Assembly (NCBI GenBank): GCA_021777135.1
Contig: JAJYDX010000009.1
Span: 1-58,876 of the forward strand
DNA length: 58,876 bases
Reading direction: 5' to 3'
DNA from: a bacterium
Lineage (GTDB): Bacteria > SZUA-79 > Acidulodesulfobacterales > Acidulodesulfobacteraceae
Within the stretch, counting starts at the first letter, position 1; every line of letters starts with the position of its first letter. The notes below the pieces were generated by a model that saw nothing but the letters and a program-made list of their open reading frames with translations, did not search any database and had not been told where the DNA came from. Positions 26,031 to 35,288 of the stretch are shown here, piece by piece. A program made the translations under genes and the position numbers.

Positions 26031-28472
26031 ATGATAAAAGACTTTAGAGCGGAATTGCAAAAAAGATTGATACTTTCAGACGGAGCTATGGGGACAGTCC
26101 TTCAGCTACAAAACCTTTTGCCGAAGGGGCTTCTTCCTGAAAGTTTTAACATTTCCGAAAAGATTAAATACATAAAGGACGTTCATAAAGGTTATTTTAA
26201 TGCCGGAAGTGAAATAATAGTAGCAAATACTTTCGGCGCAAACAGAATTAAATTAGCAGAATACGGTTTGTCTGATAAAATATACGAAGTAAATTTTAAC
26301 GCCGTTAAAGCGGTTAAAGAAATTGCCGGAAACAATGCTTTGGTTGCCATGTCTTTAGGTCCTACCGGAAAATTTATTTATCCTGTAGGCGAAATCACTT
26401 TCAAAGAGAGTTTAGAAATTTACAAAGAACAGGTGAAAGCCGGATTGGATGCAGGAGCCGATATTTTTCAGCTTGAAACCATGATAGATTTGCAGGAAAT
26501 AAGAAGCGCGGTAATCGCCGTAAAGGAGATATGCGATAAACCTGTTGTAGCCATGATGACATTCGACAGCACTTATAGAACTATCTTAGGAACAACGCCG
26601 GAAGTTTTTGCTATAACAGCAGACAGTTTAGGCGTAGATGTAATAGGCGCAAACTGTTCTGTGGGACCTGTCGGAATTTACGAAATCCTAAAGAAAATGG
26701 CTTCGGTAACAGATTTGCCTTTAATTTCCAAACCTAATGCCGGAATACCTAAATTAAAGGATGGAGTTACTATTTTTCCGGGAAAACCGGAAGATTTTAC
26801 GTCGTTGATTTCCGAACTTGCGCTTATAGGAGTTAGAGTTGTATCTGCATGCTGTGGCAGTAATTATTTGTTTATTTCGGCTTTAAAAAAAGAGATAGAT
26901 AACGTTAATGCAAATGGATTGCCTCCAAAGGGTATAAAAAGAGAAAATGGAGTATTTTTAGCTTCTAGAACCGAATTTGTGTCTTTAGGTTATAATCATC
27001 CGCCGGTTATTATAGGGGAAAGAATAAATCCTACCGGCAAAAAAGACTTTATAGAAGAACTTAAAAACGGAAAAACGAACTATATAAGAAAAACTGCTTC
27101 AAAACAGGTAGAGGCAGGTGCTACGGTGCTCGATCTTAACGTAGGAGTTCCTGGCACGGATGAAATTAGTTCTATGAAAAAAGGAATTATAGCGGTAACT
27201 GGCGTTGTCCATACTCCGATATCCCTTGACTCTTCCAATCCAGAAGTTTTAGAAGAAGCGCTAATGCTTTATCCGGGCAAACCGCTAATAAATTCTATAA
27301 GCGGTGAAGAAAAGAAGCTTACCAAGATTATGCCATTAATAAAAAAATATGGAGCAGGAGTTTTGATTTTGGCTTTAGACGACGACGGTATTCCCGAATC
27401 TGCCGAAAAAAGGATTGACACGGCTTACAAAGTATATAACAGATTAATAGATTACGGCGTAAAACCATACGATATAATGGTAGATTTTCTGACACTGCCT
27501 ATAAGCGCAGGGCAGGAAAAATCTCTTGTTACAGTGGAAGCGCTTTATAAAAATAAGAGGGCGCTAAATATTCCTACCGTTTTAGGTGTTAGTAACGTAT
27601 CCTTTGGATTACCAAAGAGGTCGCATATTAACTCGTCTTTTTTGTCTTTATGTATGAAAGAAGGGTTGAGTGCCGCTATAATAAATCCCGAGGATGAATA
27701 TTTAACGGCTAATTTCTATGCAATGAATGCCATTCTGGGTAAGGATTATCTTTTTAAAAATTATATAAACAGATATTCCGACGAAGCTAAATATCATTCT
27801 GCAAAAGATGAAAAAAAACAAGATACGGCTTTGAAAAAAACGGAAGGCGAACTTTTATACGATGCTGTTGTCCGGGGAGAAAAGGAACATATAACTCAAT
27901 ACGTCGAAAATATTTTAGCCAGCGGGGAATTGCCGTTGAATATAGGCAATAAATATTTAATTCCTGCACTTGAAGAAGTAGGCAGACTTTTCGATAAAAA
28001 TATTTATTTTCTTCCACAGGTTATGGAAAGCGCAGAAGCAATGAAAACAGCTTTTAACAGAATTAAACTTGAAATGCCGAAAGACGACTCGGCTTATTCA
28101 GGTCCTAAAATATTAATGGCTACGGTAGAAGGTGACGTACATGACATTGGGAAAAATATAGTAACCATGCTCCTCGAAAACAATGGTTACGACGTAATAG
28201 ACCTCGGCAGAAACGTAAAAACCGAAAAAATAATCGAAGAAGCATTGAAAAACAAAGTCGATTTTGTCGGACTTTCAGCTTTAATGACCACGACTGTAAC
28301 GGAAATGGAACATGTTATCAAAGAATTAAAAAAGCATAATGTTAAAGTTTTTTCTATGGTGGGCGGCGCTGTTGTTACGGAAGACTATGCAAAATCTATT
28401 AATGCCGATATATATGCTAAAAATGCCATGGAAGCAGTAGAAAAGATAAAGAGGCTTGTCGCGGATTTATGA
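26031..28472 (+). CDS. metH: Cobalamin-dependent methionine synthase, lacking the reactivation domain
   Basis: An 813-residue protein, against about 1,200 for the E. coli enzyme. The homocysteine-binding domain (about 5-300) has zinc cysteines in GANCSVGP and SACCGSNY. The folate (pterin-binding) domain (about 325-590) follows, with VIIGERINPTGKK. The B12 cap and Rossmann domains (about 605-813) have DVHDIGKN with cobalt ligand H704. The chain stops there, so the C-terminal SAM/flavodoxin reactivation domain is absent. Such short forms are common in anaerobes and need a separate reductive activator; a RACo-like protein is encoded at 37944. No B12 riboswitch fits in the 50-bp gap upstream. Confidence 0.9.
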   Translation: MIKDFRAELQKRLILSDGAMGTVLQLQNLLPKGLLPESFNISEKIKYIKDVHKGYFNAGSEIIVANTFGANRIKLAEYGLSDKIYEVNFNAVKAVKEIAGNNALVAMSLGPTGKFIYPVGEITFKESLEIYKEQVKAGLDAGADIFQLETMIDLQEIRSAVIAVKEICDKPVVAMMTFDSTYRTILGTTPEVFAITADSLGVDVIGANCSVGPVGIYEILKKMASVTDLPLISKPNAGIPKLKDGVTIFPGKPEDFTSLISELALIGVRVVSACCGSNYLFISALKKEIDNVNANGLPPKGIKRENGVFLASRTEFVSLGYNHPPVIIGERINPTGKKDFIEELKNGKTNYIRKTASKQVEAGATVLDLNVGVPGTDEISSMKKGIIAVTGVVHTPISLDSSNPEVLEEALMLYPGKPLINSISGEEKKLTKIMPLIKKYGAGVLILALDDDGIPESAEKRIDTAYKVYNRLIDYGVKPYDIMVDFLTLPISAGQEKSLVTVEALYKNKRALNIPTVLGVSNVSFGLPKRSHINSSFLSLCMKEGLSAAIINPEDEYLTANFYAMNAILGKDYLFKNYINRYSDEAKYHSAKDEKKQDTALKKTEGELLYDAVVRGEKEHITQYVENILASGELPLNIGNKYLIPALEEVGRLFDKNIYFLPQVMESAEAMKTAFNRIKLEMPKDDSAYSGPKILMATVEGDVHDIGKNIVTMLLENNGYDVIDLGRNVKTEKIIEEALKNKVDFVGLSALMTTTVTEMEHVIKELKKHNVKVFSMVGGAVVTEDYAKSINADIYAKNAMEAVEKIKRLVADL

Positions 28473-28480
28473 AAATAATA

Positions 28481-28517
28481 TTACATTAATGTTACGTTTT
28501 TATTACGTTTTTGTTAC
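28481..28517. promoter_or_regulatory. Array of four TTAC boxes at exact 11-bp spacing
   Basis: TTAC occurs at 28481, 28492, 28503 and 28514, the middle two extended as TTACGTTTTT. Direct repeats with an 11-bp period are the layout of PhoB/PhoP-type response-regulator sites (TTACA-like boxes in Bacillus PhoP). The array lies between metH and murT, about 150 bp upstream of murT. The short AT-rich repeat may also be chance or slippage. I see nothing else in the 28473-28671 gap beyond a weak TATTAT at 28559. Confidence 0.35.
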
Positions 28518-28671
28518 AATTTCACAACAGCTGTTAATTTCTTATCCGAAAGCCTTAATATTATAGAAAGGATTTATAGAAAAATTAAGCAGTTAATCAA
28601 AATGATTAATTTTTAGGCAATATTAAGCCTTTAATATCTAAGGATAAATTAAATAAGTTACTTAATTAATT

Positions 28672-30129
28672 ATGCTATTTAGAAAAAAAAATAAAGCAGA
28701 AATAGTTTTATATATTTTTTTAAAATTTGTTCTAAATAAAATTCTAAGAAGAGAAGGGGATGTCCTTCCGGCATATATCTTAAAAAAAATAGATAAGGAT
28801 ATTTTTGACGATTTTACTGAATATATTACATCTTCCGATATTCCGGTAATTATAGTAACGGGTACCAACGGAAAAACAACTACTGCTAACCTTATTGCCC
28901 AAACTCTTAAATTAGCAGGAAAAAGGGTATGTTCTAATTTAAACGGCGCTAATATGTCTAACGGTATTTTAGGGGCTCTTATAGGTGCTTTTAAATTTTC
29001 AGACTTAGGCTTATTTGAAAATACTTTTTTTAAATTCCCGTCAGATTATATTGTTATTGAATCGGATGAAAAAGTCTTCCCCTTTGTTGTTCCAAAATTA
29101 AAACCATATGCGGTAGTTATTACTAACTTTTACAGAGACCAGTTAGACAGATACGGTGAAGTAAACTCTACCGTTTCAGAAATTAAAAAAACCATAAAAA
29201 ATTTATCCTGTGACACGTTGCTTGTTTTGCCGTCTTTTGAACCGTTGGCGTCATTTGTCGGTTATGGATTAAAAAACCGTAAGATATATTACGGTTTTAA
29301 TAAATTTTTTTTTGGTAATGACGATACAGTTAAAAATAAAGCAGGAATGCGTCTAACGGAAACGGCTATTACCGACGCTTTGACTTGTCCCGGGTGTGGA
29401 GCTTTGCTTTTAATTGAAAATGAATTGAATAAAAATGCTCTTTTGTTAAATTTTAAATGCGAGAAGTGCGGTTTCACAAATTGCAATACTGATGTTTTAG
29501 CGAATTATAATAGTCATGATGAAATAAAAATACAATTACATAACGAAACTGATGACGGCGACTTTGTTTTTAAACCTGTTTTAACAGGTAATTATAATAT
29601 AGCAAACTACCTTGCCGCTTATTCCGTTTTAAATAATATTAAAATTGATCGAGATATAATAAAACATTCTTTTGAAAATTTCGAAACTAAATTTGGCAGG
29701 TCCTTTAAAAAACAGATAAAAGATTTTGAGATCAATATAGACCTTGTAAAAAATCCAGCAGGATTTAACAGAGTCCTTGAAAAAATTGCCGGAAATTCTA
29801 ACGCTTGCGCTAATCCGGTGAATATTTTATTTGCGCTTTCCGACAGAGATGCCGATGGCAGGGACGTTTCTTGGATTTGGGACGTTGAATTTGAAAAATA
29901 CGTTAAAAATATCGGAAAAATTGTTATCACAGGACTAAGGCCTTTTGATTTAGCAGTAAGATTAAGAACGGCAGGCTTGGATAAAAATAATATTACAGTA
30001 GAACATAATTTAAAAAAAGCGTTTAAAAAAATTTTTCAAATTGTCGGAGGCGTTAAGTCTTCTGATAAAAAAATTTATATCCTTCCAACTTATACTGAGC
30101 TTTTAAGGCTAAAAAAGTATATAATATAA
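28672..30129 (+). CDS. murT: Lipid II isoglutaminyl synthase, ATP-dependent ligase subunit
   Basis: MurT is a Mur-ligase relative that activates the D-Glu alpha-carboxylate of lipid II for amidation with ammonia from GatD. The 485-residue protein starts with a hydrophobic stretch (about 9-24). The ATP loop is GTNGKTT (64-70). ESDEKVFP and NFYRDQLDRYGE follow. A CxxC...CxxC zinc ribbon (C239, C242, C263, C266) is inserted in the middle domain, a MurT hallmark. The C-terminal DUF1727 region has NILFALSDRDADGRDVSWIWDVEFE. MurT/GatD are best known from Gram-positive bacteria. Confidence 0.9.
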   Translation: MLFRKKNKAEIVLYIFLKFVLNKILRREGDVLPAYILKKIDKDIFDDFTEYITSSDIPVIIVTGTNGKTTTANLIAQTLKLAGKRVCSNLNGANMSNGILGALIGAFKFSDLGLFENTFFKFPSDYIVIESDEKVFPFVVPKLKPYAVVITNFYRDQLDRYGEVNSTVSEIKKTIKNLSCDTLLVLPSFEPLASFVGYGLKNRKIYYGFNKFFFGNDDTVKNKAGMRLTETAITDALTCPGCGALLLIENELNKNALLLNFKCEKCGFTNCNTDVLANYNSHDEIKIQLHNETDDGDFVFKPVLTGNYNIANYLAAYSVLNNIKIDRDIIKHSFENFETKFGRSFKKQIKDFEINIDLVKNPAGFNRVLEKIAGNSNACANPVNILFALSDRDADGRDVSWIWDVEFEKYVKNIGKIVITGLRPFDLAVRLRTAGLDKNNITVEHNLKKAFKKIFQIVGGVKSSDKKIYILPTYTELLRLKKYII

Positions 30130-30132
30130 ATT

Positions 30133-30501
30133 ATGGCTATTATTTCTTATATTTTTATGGGTTTTGCCGTGATATTTACCTCAATAGGTCAAATCTTGCA
30201 AAAGGTAGGTTCGGGCAGAGTTAAAAAAGAGCATTTAAATATTGGCTTAAAATCTATATTTGTATTTTTTGACCCTTTTATATTCGGTGCGCTTATTGCA
30301 CTTTTCTTTGCAACGGTCTTTTATCTTTTTGCGCTGTCTAAACTTCCGCTTTCTATAGCTTATCCCTTGTTGTCGAGCGGATATGTTTTAGTCGTACTTT
30401 TGTCTAAAATATTTTTAAAAGAAAAGGTAACTCTTAAAAGATGGATGGGCGTTTTTATTATAATAATTGGAATATTTATAATATTTAATTCAGGCAAATA
30501 A
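30133..30501 (+). CDS. Small EamA/SMR-like membrane transporter
   Basis: A 122-residue protein with four hydrophobic helices, the size and layout of one half of an EamA-type transporter or of small multidrug resistance proteins. LPLSIAYPLLSSGYVLVVLLSKIFLKEKVTLKRWMGVFIIIIGIF is typical of DMT-superfamily helices 3 and 4 (ArnE/ArnF and EmrE style). It starts 3 bp after murT and ends 14 bp before recO, so it is co-transcribed. The substrate is unknown; a lipid-linked carrier role such as undecaprenyl-phosphate translocation is possible, but this is only a guess from context. Confidence 0.75.
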   Translation: MAIISYIFMGFAVIFTSIGQILQKVGSGRVKKEHLNIGLKSIFVFFDPFIFGALIALFFATVFYLFALSKLPLSIAYPLLSSGYVLVVLLSKIFLKEKVTLKRWMGVFIIIIGIFIIFNSGK

Positions 30502-30515
30502 AAGACATTAATTTT

Positions 30516-31313
30516 ATGAAACTGCTTTCTACTAACGGTTTTGTTGTTTATGCAAAAAAGATGAACGAAGCCGACCTCCTTTTAAGTTATATTACTGAAG
30601 ATTACGGAAAGATTACTTGCTTTGCCAATAACGCAAGAAAAAGCAAAAAAAGATTTCTAGGCAAGCTGGAACCGGCAATGCTGACTAATATAAAATTTTA
30701 TGAAAAGCCAGGTATGACGCTTGATATTTTATATGAAGTAGATTTAGTAGAAGATTATAAAAATTTAAGAAAGGACATTGATATATATCTTTTTTTGACA
30801 AAACTTATAGAAATTTCAAGGATTTTATGTCAGGAGAGAGATAACAATAAAAATATTTTTTACCTGATAAAAAATATTTTTAAAAGCCTTGATAAGCTGG
30901 AAATTCGATCCGCTGGAGTAAATCTGTCCTTATCTGCAAATGCAATACTGCTTAAATACGAAATTTATTTTATCTCAAACCTTCTTAGATTTACCGGGAT
31001 TTATCCTAATTTTTCCAATTGTATATGCTGTTCGGGGAACAATTTGCACAATGATTTCGATTTTAGCCTAAAAAAAGGCGGAGTTATCTGTAAATCTTGT
31101 AAGGAAGATAGAAATAACGTGCCGGTGTATTCCGAAATTAAGAAGCTGCCCGTTAATTTTATAAATTTATCTAATTTAATGATAGAGTCGGATTTGTCTA
31201 TAATAAATAAGTTAAACGTCAGGGAAGAAATCCTAATGGATTGTTCAATATTTCTGAGGGATTTTTTATCTTTTCACACAGGGAAAAGATTAAAATCCTT
31301 TGAAATTATGTGA
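30516..31313 (+). CDS. recO: DNA repair protein RecO
   Basis: RecO helps RecF/RecR load RecA on SSB-coated DNA. The 265-residue protein has an N-terminal OB-fold (GFVVYAKKMNEADLLLSYITEDYGKI) and a helical C-terminal domain with a zinc-type cysteine set (CICCS... and CKSC). The length is normal. It sits in a run of same-strand genes between a small transporter and selA. Confidence 0.88.
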   Translation: MKLLSTNGFVVYAKKMNEADLLLSYITEDYGKITCFANNARKSKKRFLGKLEPAMLTNIKFYEKPGMTLDILYEVDLVEDYKNLRKDIDIYLFLTKLIEISRILCQERDNNKNIFYLIKNIFKSLDKLEIRSAGVNLSLSANAILLKYEIYFISNLLRFTGIYPNFSNCICCSGNNLHNDFDFSLKKGGVICKSCKEDRNNVPVYSEIKKLPVNFINLSNLMIESDLSIINKLNVREEILMDCSIFLRDFLSFHTGKRLKSFEIM

Positions 31314-31335
31314 TAACGTATAAATTGTTTTAGTT

Positions 31336-32778
31336 ATGGAAAATAATAAAAAACATGATATTCTAAGGCAGTTTCCCAGTGTGCAGTCTATTCTTCAAAA
31401 TAATATAGTAGTCCGTTTTACAGAATCTTTCCCTATAGGTTTTATTAAAGAAAAAATTGAAAACTTAATAAAATCAGAAAAGAATAAGGTAATTGGATTC
31501 TTGAATTCACGAAAAGACGACGCAGTTTTGAAGGATATTAATTTTACAGTCGATTTTTTTGTTAAAAGTCTCGCAGAAGACCTAAGTAGTTTTTCCTACA
31601 GTCTTAAAAAGGTAGTTAACGGTACAGGTGTTGTTATCCATACAAACTTGGGACGCTCTATACTGCCCGAAAGCGCAATTAAAAATGTTTCAATAATTTC
31701 GTCCGCGTATTCAAATTTAGAGTTCAATTTAACAGAAGGAAAAAGAGGTAAAAGATATTCGCACGCGGAATATCTTTTAGAAAAAATTTTAAAATGTGAA
31801 AAGGCATTAGCGGTTAATAATAATGCTGCGGCAGTATTTATGGCACTTTCGTCTTTTTGCGGAGGCGACAGGAAAGAAGTTATAGTTTCAAGGGGCGAGC
31901 TTGTTGAAATAGGCGGTTCATTCAGGATACCAGATATCATGAAGGCGTCCGGCGCAATTCTTATAGAAGTAGGAACTACTAATAAAACGAAGCCTCAAGA
32001 CTATAAAGCCGCAATAAACGAAAATACCGCATTGTTATTAAAAGTCCATCAAAGCAATTTCAGAATGAGCGGTTTTGTTAGCGGATTGTCCAGCGAGGAT
32101 ATTGTTTCAATCGGGAAAGAACATAATATACCGGTTATGGAAGACCTTGGTTCTGGCAGTTTCGTCGGTTTAGAAAAATTTGGACTGCCTTACGAACCTA
32201 CCGCGCAGGAAGTAGTTAAAGCAGGTGTTGATATAGTTACTTTTAGCGGAGACAAACTTCTTGGAGGGCCTCAGGCCGGAATAGTAGCGGGAAAAGCTGC
32301 ATATGTCGATATGATTGCCGCAAATCCTTTAAGCAGGGCATTTAGAATAGACAAGATGACGCTTGCCGCTCTTGAAGCGGTTCTTTTCGAATATTTAGAC
32401 ATAGAAAGAGCTGTTAAAAATATTCCCACTCTTTTTCTTATAGCCCAAACAGAAAAAGAAATTAGAAAAAAATCAGTTAAACTTCTAAATAAAATTAAAA
32501 TTGCTGACAATATTGATAAAAACCTATTAGATTTTAAAATAATAAAAGATTTGAGTATAGTTGGCGGCGGGGCGCTTCCAGATTATATGCTTAATACTTT
32601 TGCTTTGCGTATAGCCCATAAAGAAATAAGTGCATCTGGAATAGGAAAATTTTTCCGAAGCTGCAATACGCCAATTATCGGAAAAATAAAAAACGACGAG
32701 TATATACTTGATATGAGGACGATACTAGAAGATGATTTCAAGCATATATTAAATGCTCTTGTATTAATTTCAAGATAA
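31336..32778 (+). CDS. selA: L-seryl-tRNA(Sec) selenium transferase
   Basis: SelA is a decameric PLP enzyme that converts Ser-tRNA(Sec) to Sec-tRNA(Sec) with selenophosphate. RQFPSVQSIL is the N-terminal tRNA-binding region, GTGVVIHTNLGRSILP is characteristic, and the PLP lysine is K307 in FSGDKLLGGPQAG. The length of 480 is normal. SelD (with Sec) is encoded 4 kb downstream. SelB and the tRNA(Sec) gene are not in this window. Confidence 0.95.
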   Translation: MENNKKHDILRQFPSVQSILQNNIVVRFTESFPIGFIKEKIENLIKSEKNKVIGFLNSRKDDAVLKDINFTVDFFVKSLAEDLSSFSYSLKKVVNGTGVVIHTNLGRSILPESAIKNVSIISSAYSNLEFNLTEGKRGKRYSHAEYLLEKILKCEKALAVNNNAAAVFMALSSFCGGDRKEVIVSRGELVEIGGSFRIPDIMKASGAILIEVGTTNKTKPQDYKAAINENTALLLKVHQSNFRMSGFVSGLSSEDIVSIGKEHNIPVMEDLGSGSFVGLEKFGLPYEPTAQEVVKAGVDIVTFSGDKLLGGPQAGIVAGKAAYVDMIAANPLSRAFRIDKMTLAALEAVLFEYLDIERAVKNIPTLFLIAQTEKEIRKKSVKLLNKIKIADNIDKNLLDFKIIKDLSIVGGGALPDYMLNTFALRIAHKEISASGIGKFFRSCNTPIIGKIKNDEYILDMRTILEDDFKHILNALVLISR

Positions 32779-32783
32779 GACTC

Positions 32784-32881
32784 AAATCCCGATTTGGAAA
32801 TTTATTTTTTGGATTCCCGGGAAAGCGGGAATCCTTGTTGTTTAGTTTTAAAACTTATAAATATTTTCTAAATCGGGATTT
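32784..32881. repeat. Nested palindromic element (MITE-like) with REP-like core, copy 2
   Basis: Outer 12-bp perfect inverted repeats, AAATCCCGATTT (32784-32795) and AAATCGGGATTT (32870-32881), enclose an inner hairpin of GGATTCCCG (32811-32819) and CGGGAATCC (32826-32834). The inner core is shared with the element at 36-60. The whole unit is 98 bp, with no coding capacity, between selA and the HNH gene. The inner hairpin could also end selA transcripts, but only a short T-rich stretch follows. Confidence 0.65.
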
Positions 32882-32967
32882 AGGTAAGACTTTTTGGTTT
32901 TTTATTTTTTATTTTATTGATATAATAAAAAATATATAATTTTTTATAAATATAAAAAAATATAATC

Positions 32968-33567
32968 ATGGTATCTTCAAGCGTTCTTGTGCTAAATAAG
33001 TCTTTTATGCCGGTTCATGTTACCTCGCTAAAAAGAGCGCTTATACTTCTCTATCAAGATATCGCTAAAGCCGTGGACGAAAACTATAGAACTTTTAGTT
33101 TTGATTCATGGCAGGATCTTTCCGTTACTGAAAAAACAACCTCTATAGGACTTGTAGGTAGGGCAATAAGAGCCCCCAGAGTTATAATACTTCTGAACTA
33201 TGATAAATTACCCAAAAGATATATTAAATTTTCCAGAGCCAACATATTTTTAAGAGATAAAAATAAATGCCAGTATTGTGGCAAAGAATTTAAAAAAAGC
33301 GAATTGAATCTTGACCATGTTATTCCTAGAATGTCCGGTGGAATTTCATCATGGGAAAACGTCGTATGCAGTTGTATTCCATGCAATAGGGCAAAAGGAG
33401 GAAGAACGCCTGAAGGAGCGGGAATGAAACTTATTAAAAAACCTAAAAAGCCTGAGTGGTCTCCTTATTATCATATTTCACTTACCAACATTATGTATAA
33501 AGAATGGATGCCTTTTCTGAATCTTGTTGATAATGCTTATTGGCATGTAGAACTAGAAGAATCTTAA
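32968..33567 (+). CDS. HNH endonuclease-family protein
   Basis: A 199-residue protein. After a ~90-residue N-terminal domain comes an HNH module: zinc pair CQYC, the catalytic LNLDHVIPRMSGG, the middle Asn in WENVVCSC and the second pair CIPC. This is the widely conserved 'HNH endonuclease' type of about 180-200 residues that starts VLVLNKSFMPVHVTS. It is found in many free-living bacteria as a stand-alone gene and no restriction or CRISPR partner is adjacent. The cellular function is not established. Confidence 0.85.
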   Translation: MVSSSVLVLNKSFMPVHVTSLKRALILLYQDIAKAVDENYRTFSFDSWQDLSVTEKTTSIGLVGRAIRAPRVIILLNYDKLPKRYIKFSRANIFLRDKNKCQYCGKEFKKSELNLDHVIPRMSGGISSWENVVCSCIPCNRAKGGRTPEGAGMKLIKKPKKPEWSPYYHISLTNIMYKEWMPFLNLVDNAYWHVELEES

Positions 33568-33640
33568 TAAAGTTTTATAGATAAGAACCTTATTGTTTTA
33601 AAATCAAATCATACTCTTATTAGTTTTAGCATCGACAATC

Positions 33641-34420
33641 ATGAACATAATCCTTGTTCCATTTCAAAAAATTGGTAAATTTGTATTATATACCGTAGAG
33701 GAATTGGGTCTTATCGCAATCTATATATGGGAATCTTTTATTTCTATACCGCAATATTTTATTAATTTCGAGAATCTCATAGATCAAATCATTTTTATTG
33801 GTATGGATTCCTTTTATGTGGTTGGGTTAACCGGTCTTTTTACTGGCATGGTGTTGTCGCTTCAGGCGTATTATGCGGCTAAAATAGTAGGAGTTACATA
33901 TATGATAGGGCCTACGGTTGCATTATCTATGGTAAGAGAACTAGGTCCTGTTCTGACAGCCCTAATGATTACAGCAAGATGCGGTTCTTCAATGGCATCG
34001 GAAATAGGAACTATGAAAGTTACGGAACAGATAGACGCATTAGAGGTTATGGCTGTAGACCCATATTATTTCCTTTCAGTGCCGCGTATACTTGCCGCAA
34101 TGGCTATGCTTCCTGTAATGACGGTTTTATGTTCCTTAATAGGTATTATAGGCGGATACTTGGTATACGTTTATTTTTTAGGGCTTAACCACGTTACTTA
34201 TATCGAAAAGATATATCAGTATATTGAGCTGAAAGACATATATAACGGTCTATTAAAATCTGTTTTTTTCGGGGCAATACTTGCAATAATAAGTACTTTT
34301 AAAGGATTTCAAACTACCGGCGGCGCCAAAGGTGTAGGAAAATATACTACGCAGGCCGTTGTCTTAAGTTCTGTTTATATCCTTTTTGCGGACTATTTGC
34401 TAACTTCTATTCTTTTTTAA
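33641..34420 (+). CDS. mlaE: Mla-type ABC transporter permease
   Basis: An inner-membrane permease of an MCE lipid transport system. It is a 259-residue MlaE-family protein with the conserved FTGMVLSLQAYYAAKIVG, VRELGPVLTALMITARCGSSMASEIGTMKVTEQIDALEVM and the last helix. With mlaF and mlaD downstream it forms a three-gene set with no mlaA, mlaB or mlaC. Confidence 0.94.
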   Translation: MNIILVPFQKIGKFVLYTVEELGLIAIYIWESFISIPQYFINFENLIDQIIFIGMDSFYVVGLTGLFTGMVLSLQAYYAAKIVGVTYMIGPTVALSMVRELGPVLTALMITARCGSSMASEIGTMKVTEQIDALEVMAVDPYYFLSVPRILAAMAMLPVMTVLCSLIGIIGGYLVYVYFLGLNHVTYIEKIYQYIELKDIYNGLLKSVFFGAILAIISTFKGFQTTGGAKGVGKYTTQAVVLSSVYILFADYLLTSILF

Positions 34421-34529
34421 GTAATTTTTATTTGCGATTAATTGATTAATAAAACGTCAGGATATATAATTATAAAGTATATCTGTATATAATTCAGGAT
34501 ATTTAATTTAATTTAATTTATTAGTTAAC

Positions 34530-35273
34530 ATGATCGTCTTACAGGGGTTATCAAAGTCATTTAGCGGCGTAAAAGTATTAGACGATTTGAACATTGAGTT
34601 CGGCGAAAAACAAATAACTGTGGTCATGGGCAGGAGCGGCGGCGGAAAGAGCGTAATGCTTAAGCACATAATAGGACTCATGAAACCAGATTCCGGTAAA
34701 GTTTTAATCGGCGGCATAGATATAAATGCCTTAAAAAAAAAGGAGCTTAACGAAATAAGAAAAAAATTCGGTATGGTATTTCAGGACGGAGCGCTTCTTG
34801 ATTCTTTAACCGTGTTCGAAAACGTTGCATTTCCGCTTAGGCAGCATATGAAGCATTCCGAAAAAGAAATAGAAGATAAAGTATATTCTATTCTTGCCGA
34901 CGTTGGTTTAAACGGGCAGTATAATAAAATGCCGTCAGAGATTTCAGGAGGAATGAGAAAAAGAGTCGGTGTCGCAAGGGCGTTAATTCTTAATCCTGAG
35001 ATAATGCTTTTCGATGAGCCCACTACGGGACTTGACCCTGTTATGTCCGACGTAATTAATAATTTAATCATATCTATGCATAATAAATTTAAATTTACCG
35101 GAATAATCATAAGCCATGATATATCAGGGGCTTTTAAAACAGGTGATATTATCGCAATGCTTTACGAGGGTAAGATTATAGAATCTGGGACGCCGGAAAA
35201 GTTTCAAAATTCAAGTAACCCGGTGGTAAAACAATTTATATCAGGCACCATGGAAGGACCAATTTTAATTTAA
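34530..35273 (+). CDS. mlaF: Mla-type ABC transporter ATP-binding protein
   Basis: The cytoplasmic ATPase that powers MCE-protein lipid transport. Walker A is GRSGGGKSV, the Q-loop is GMVFQDGALLDSL, the signature is SGGMRKRVGVARAL, Walker B is IMLFDEPTTGLDP and the switch His is in IIISHD. The length of 247 fits. It lies 109 bp after mlaE and 15 bp before mlaD. Confidence 0.94.
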   Translation: MIVLQGLSKSFSGVKVLDDLNIEFGEKQITVVMGRSGGGKSVMLKHIIGLMKPDSGKVLIGGIDINALKKKELNEIRKKFGMVFQDGALLDSLTVFENVAFPLRQHMKHSEKEIEDKVYSILADVGLNGQYNKMPSEISGGMRKRVGVARALILNPEIMLFDEPTTGLDPVMSDVINNLIISMHNKFKFTGIIISHDISGAFKTGDIIAMLYEGKIIESGTPEKFQNSSNPVVKQFISGTMEGPILI

Positions 35274-35288
35274 TAAACATTTTTTATT

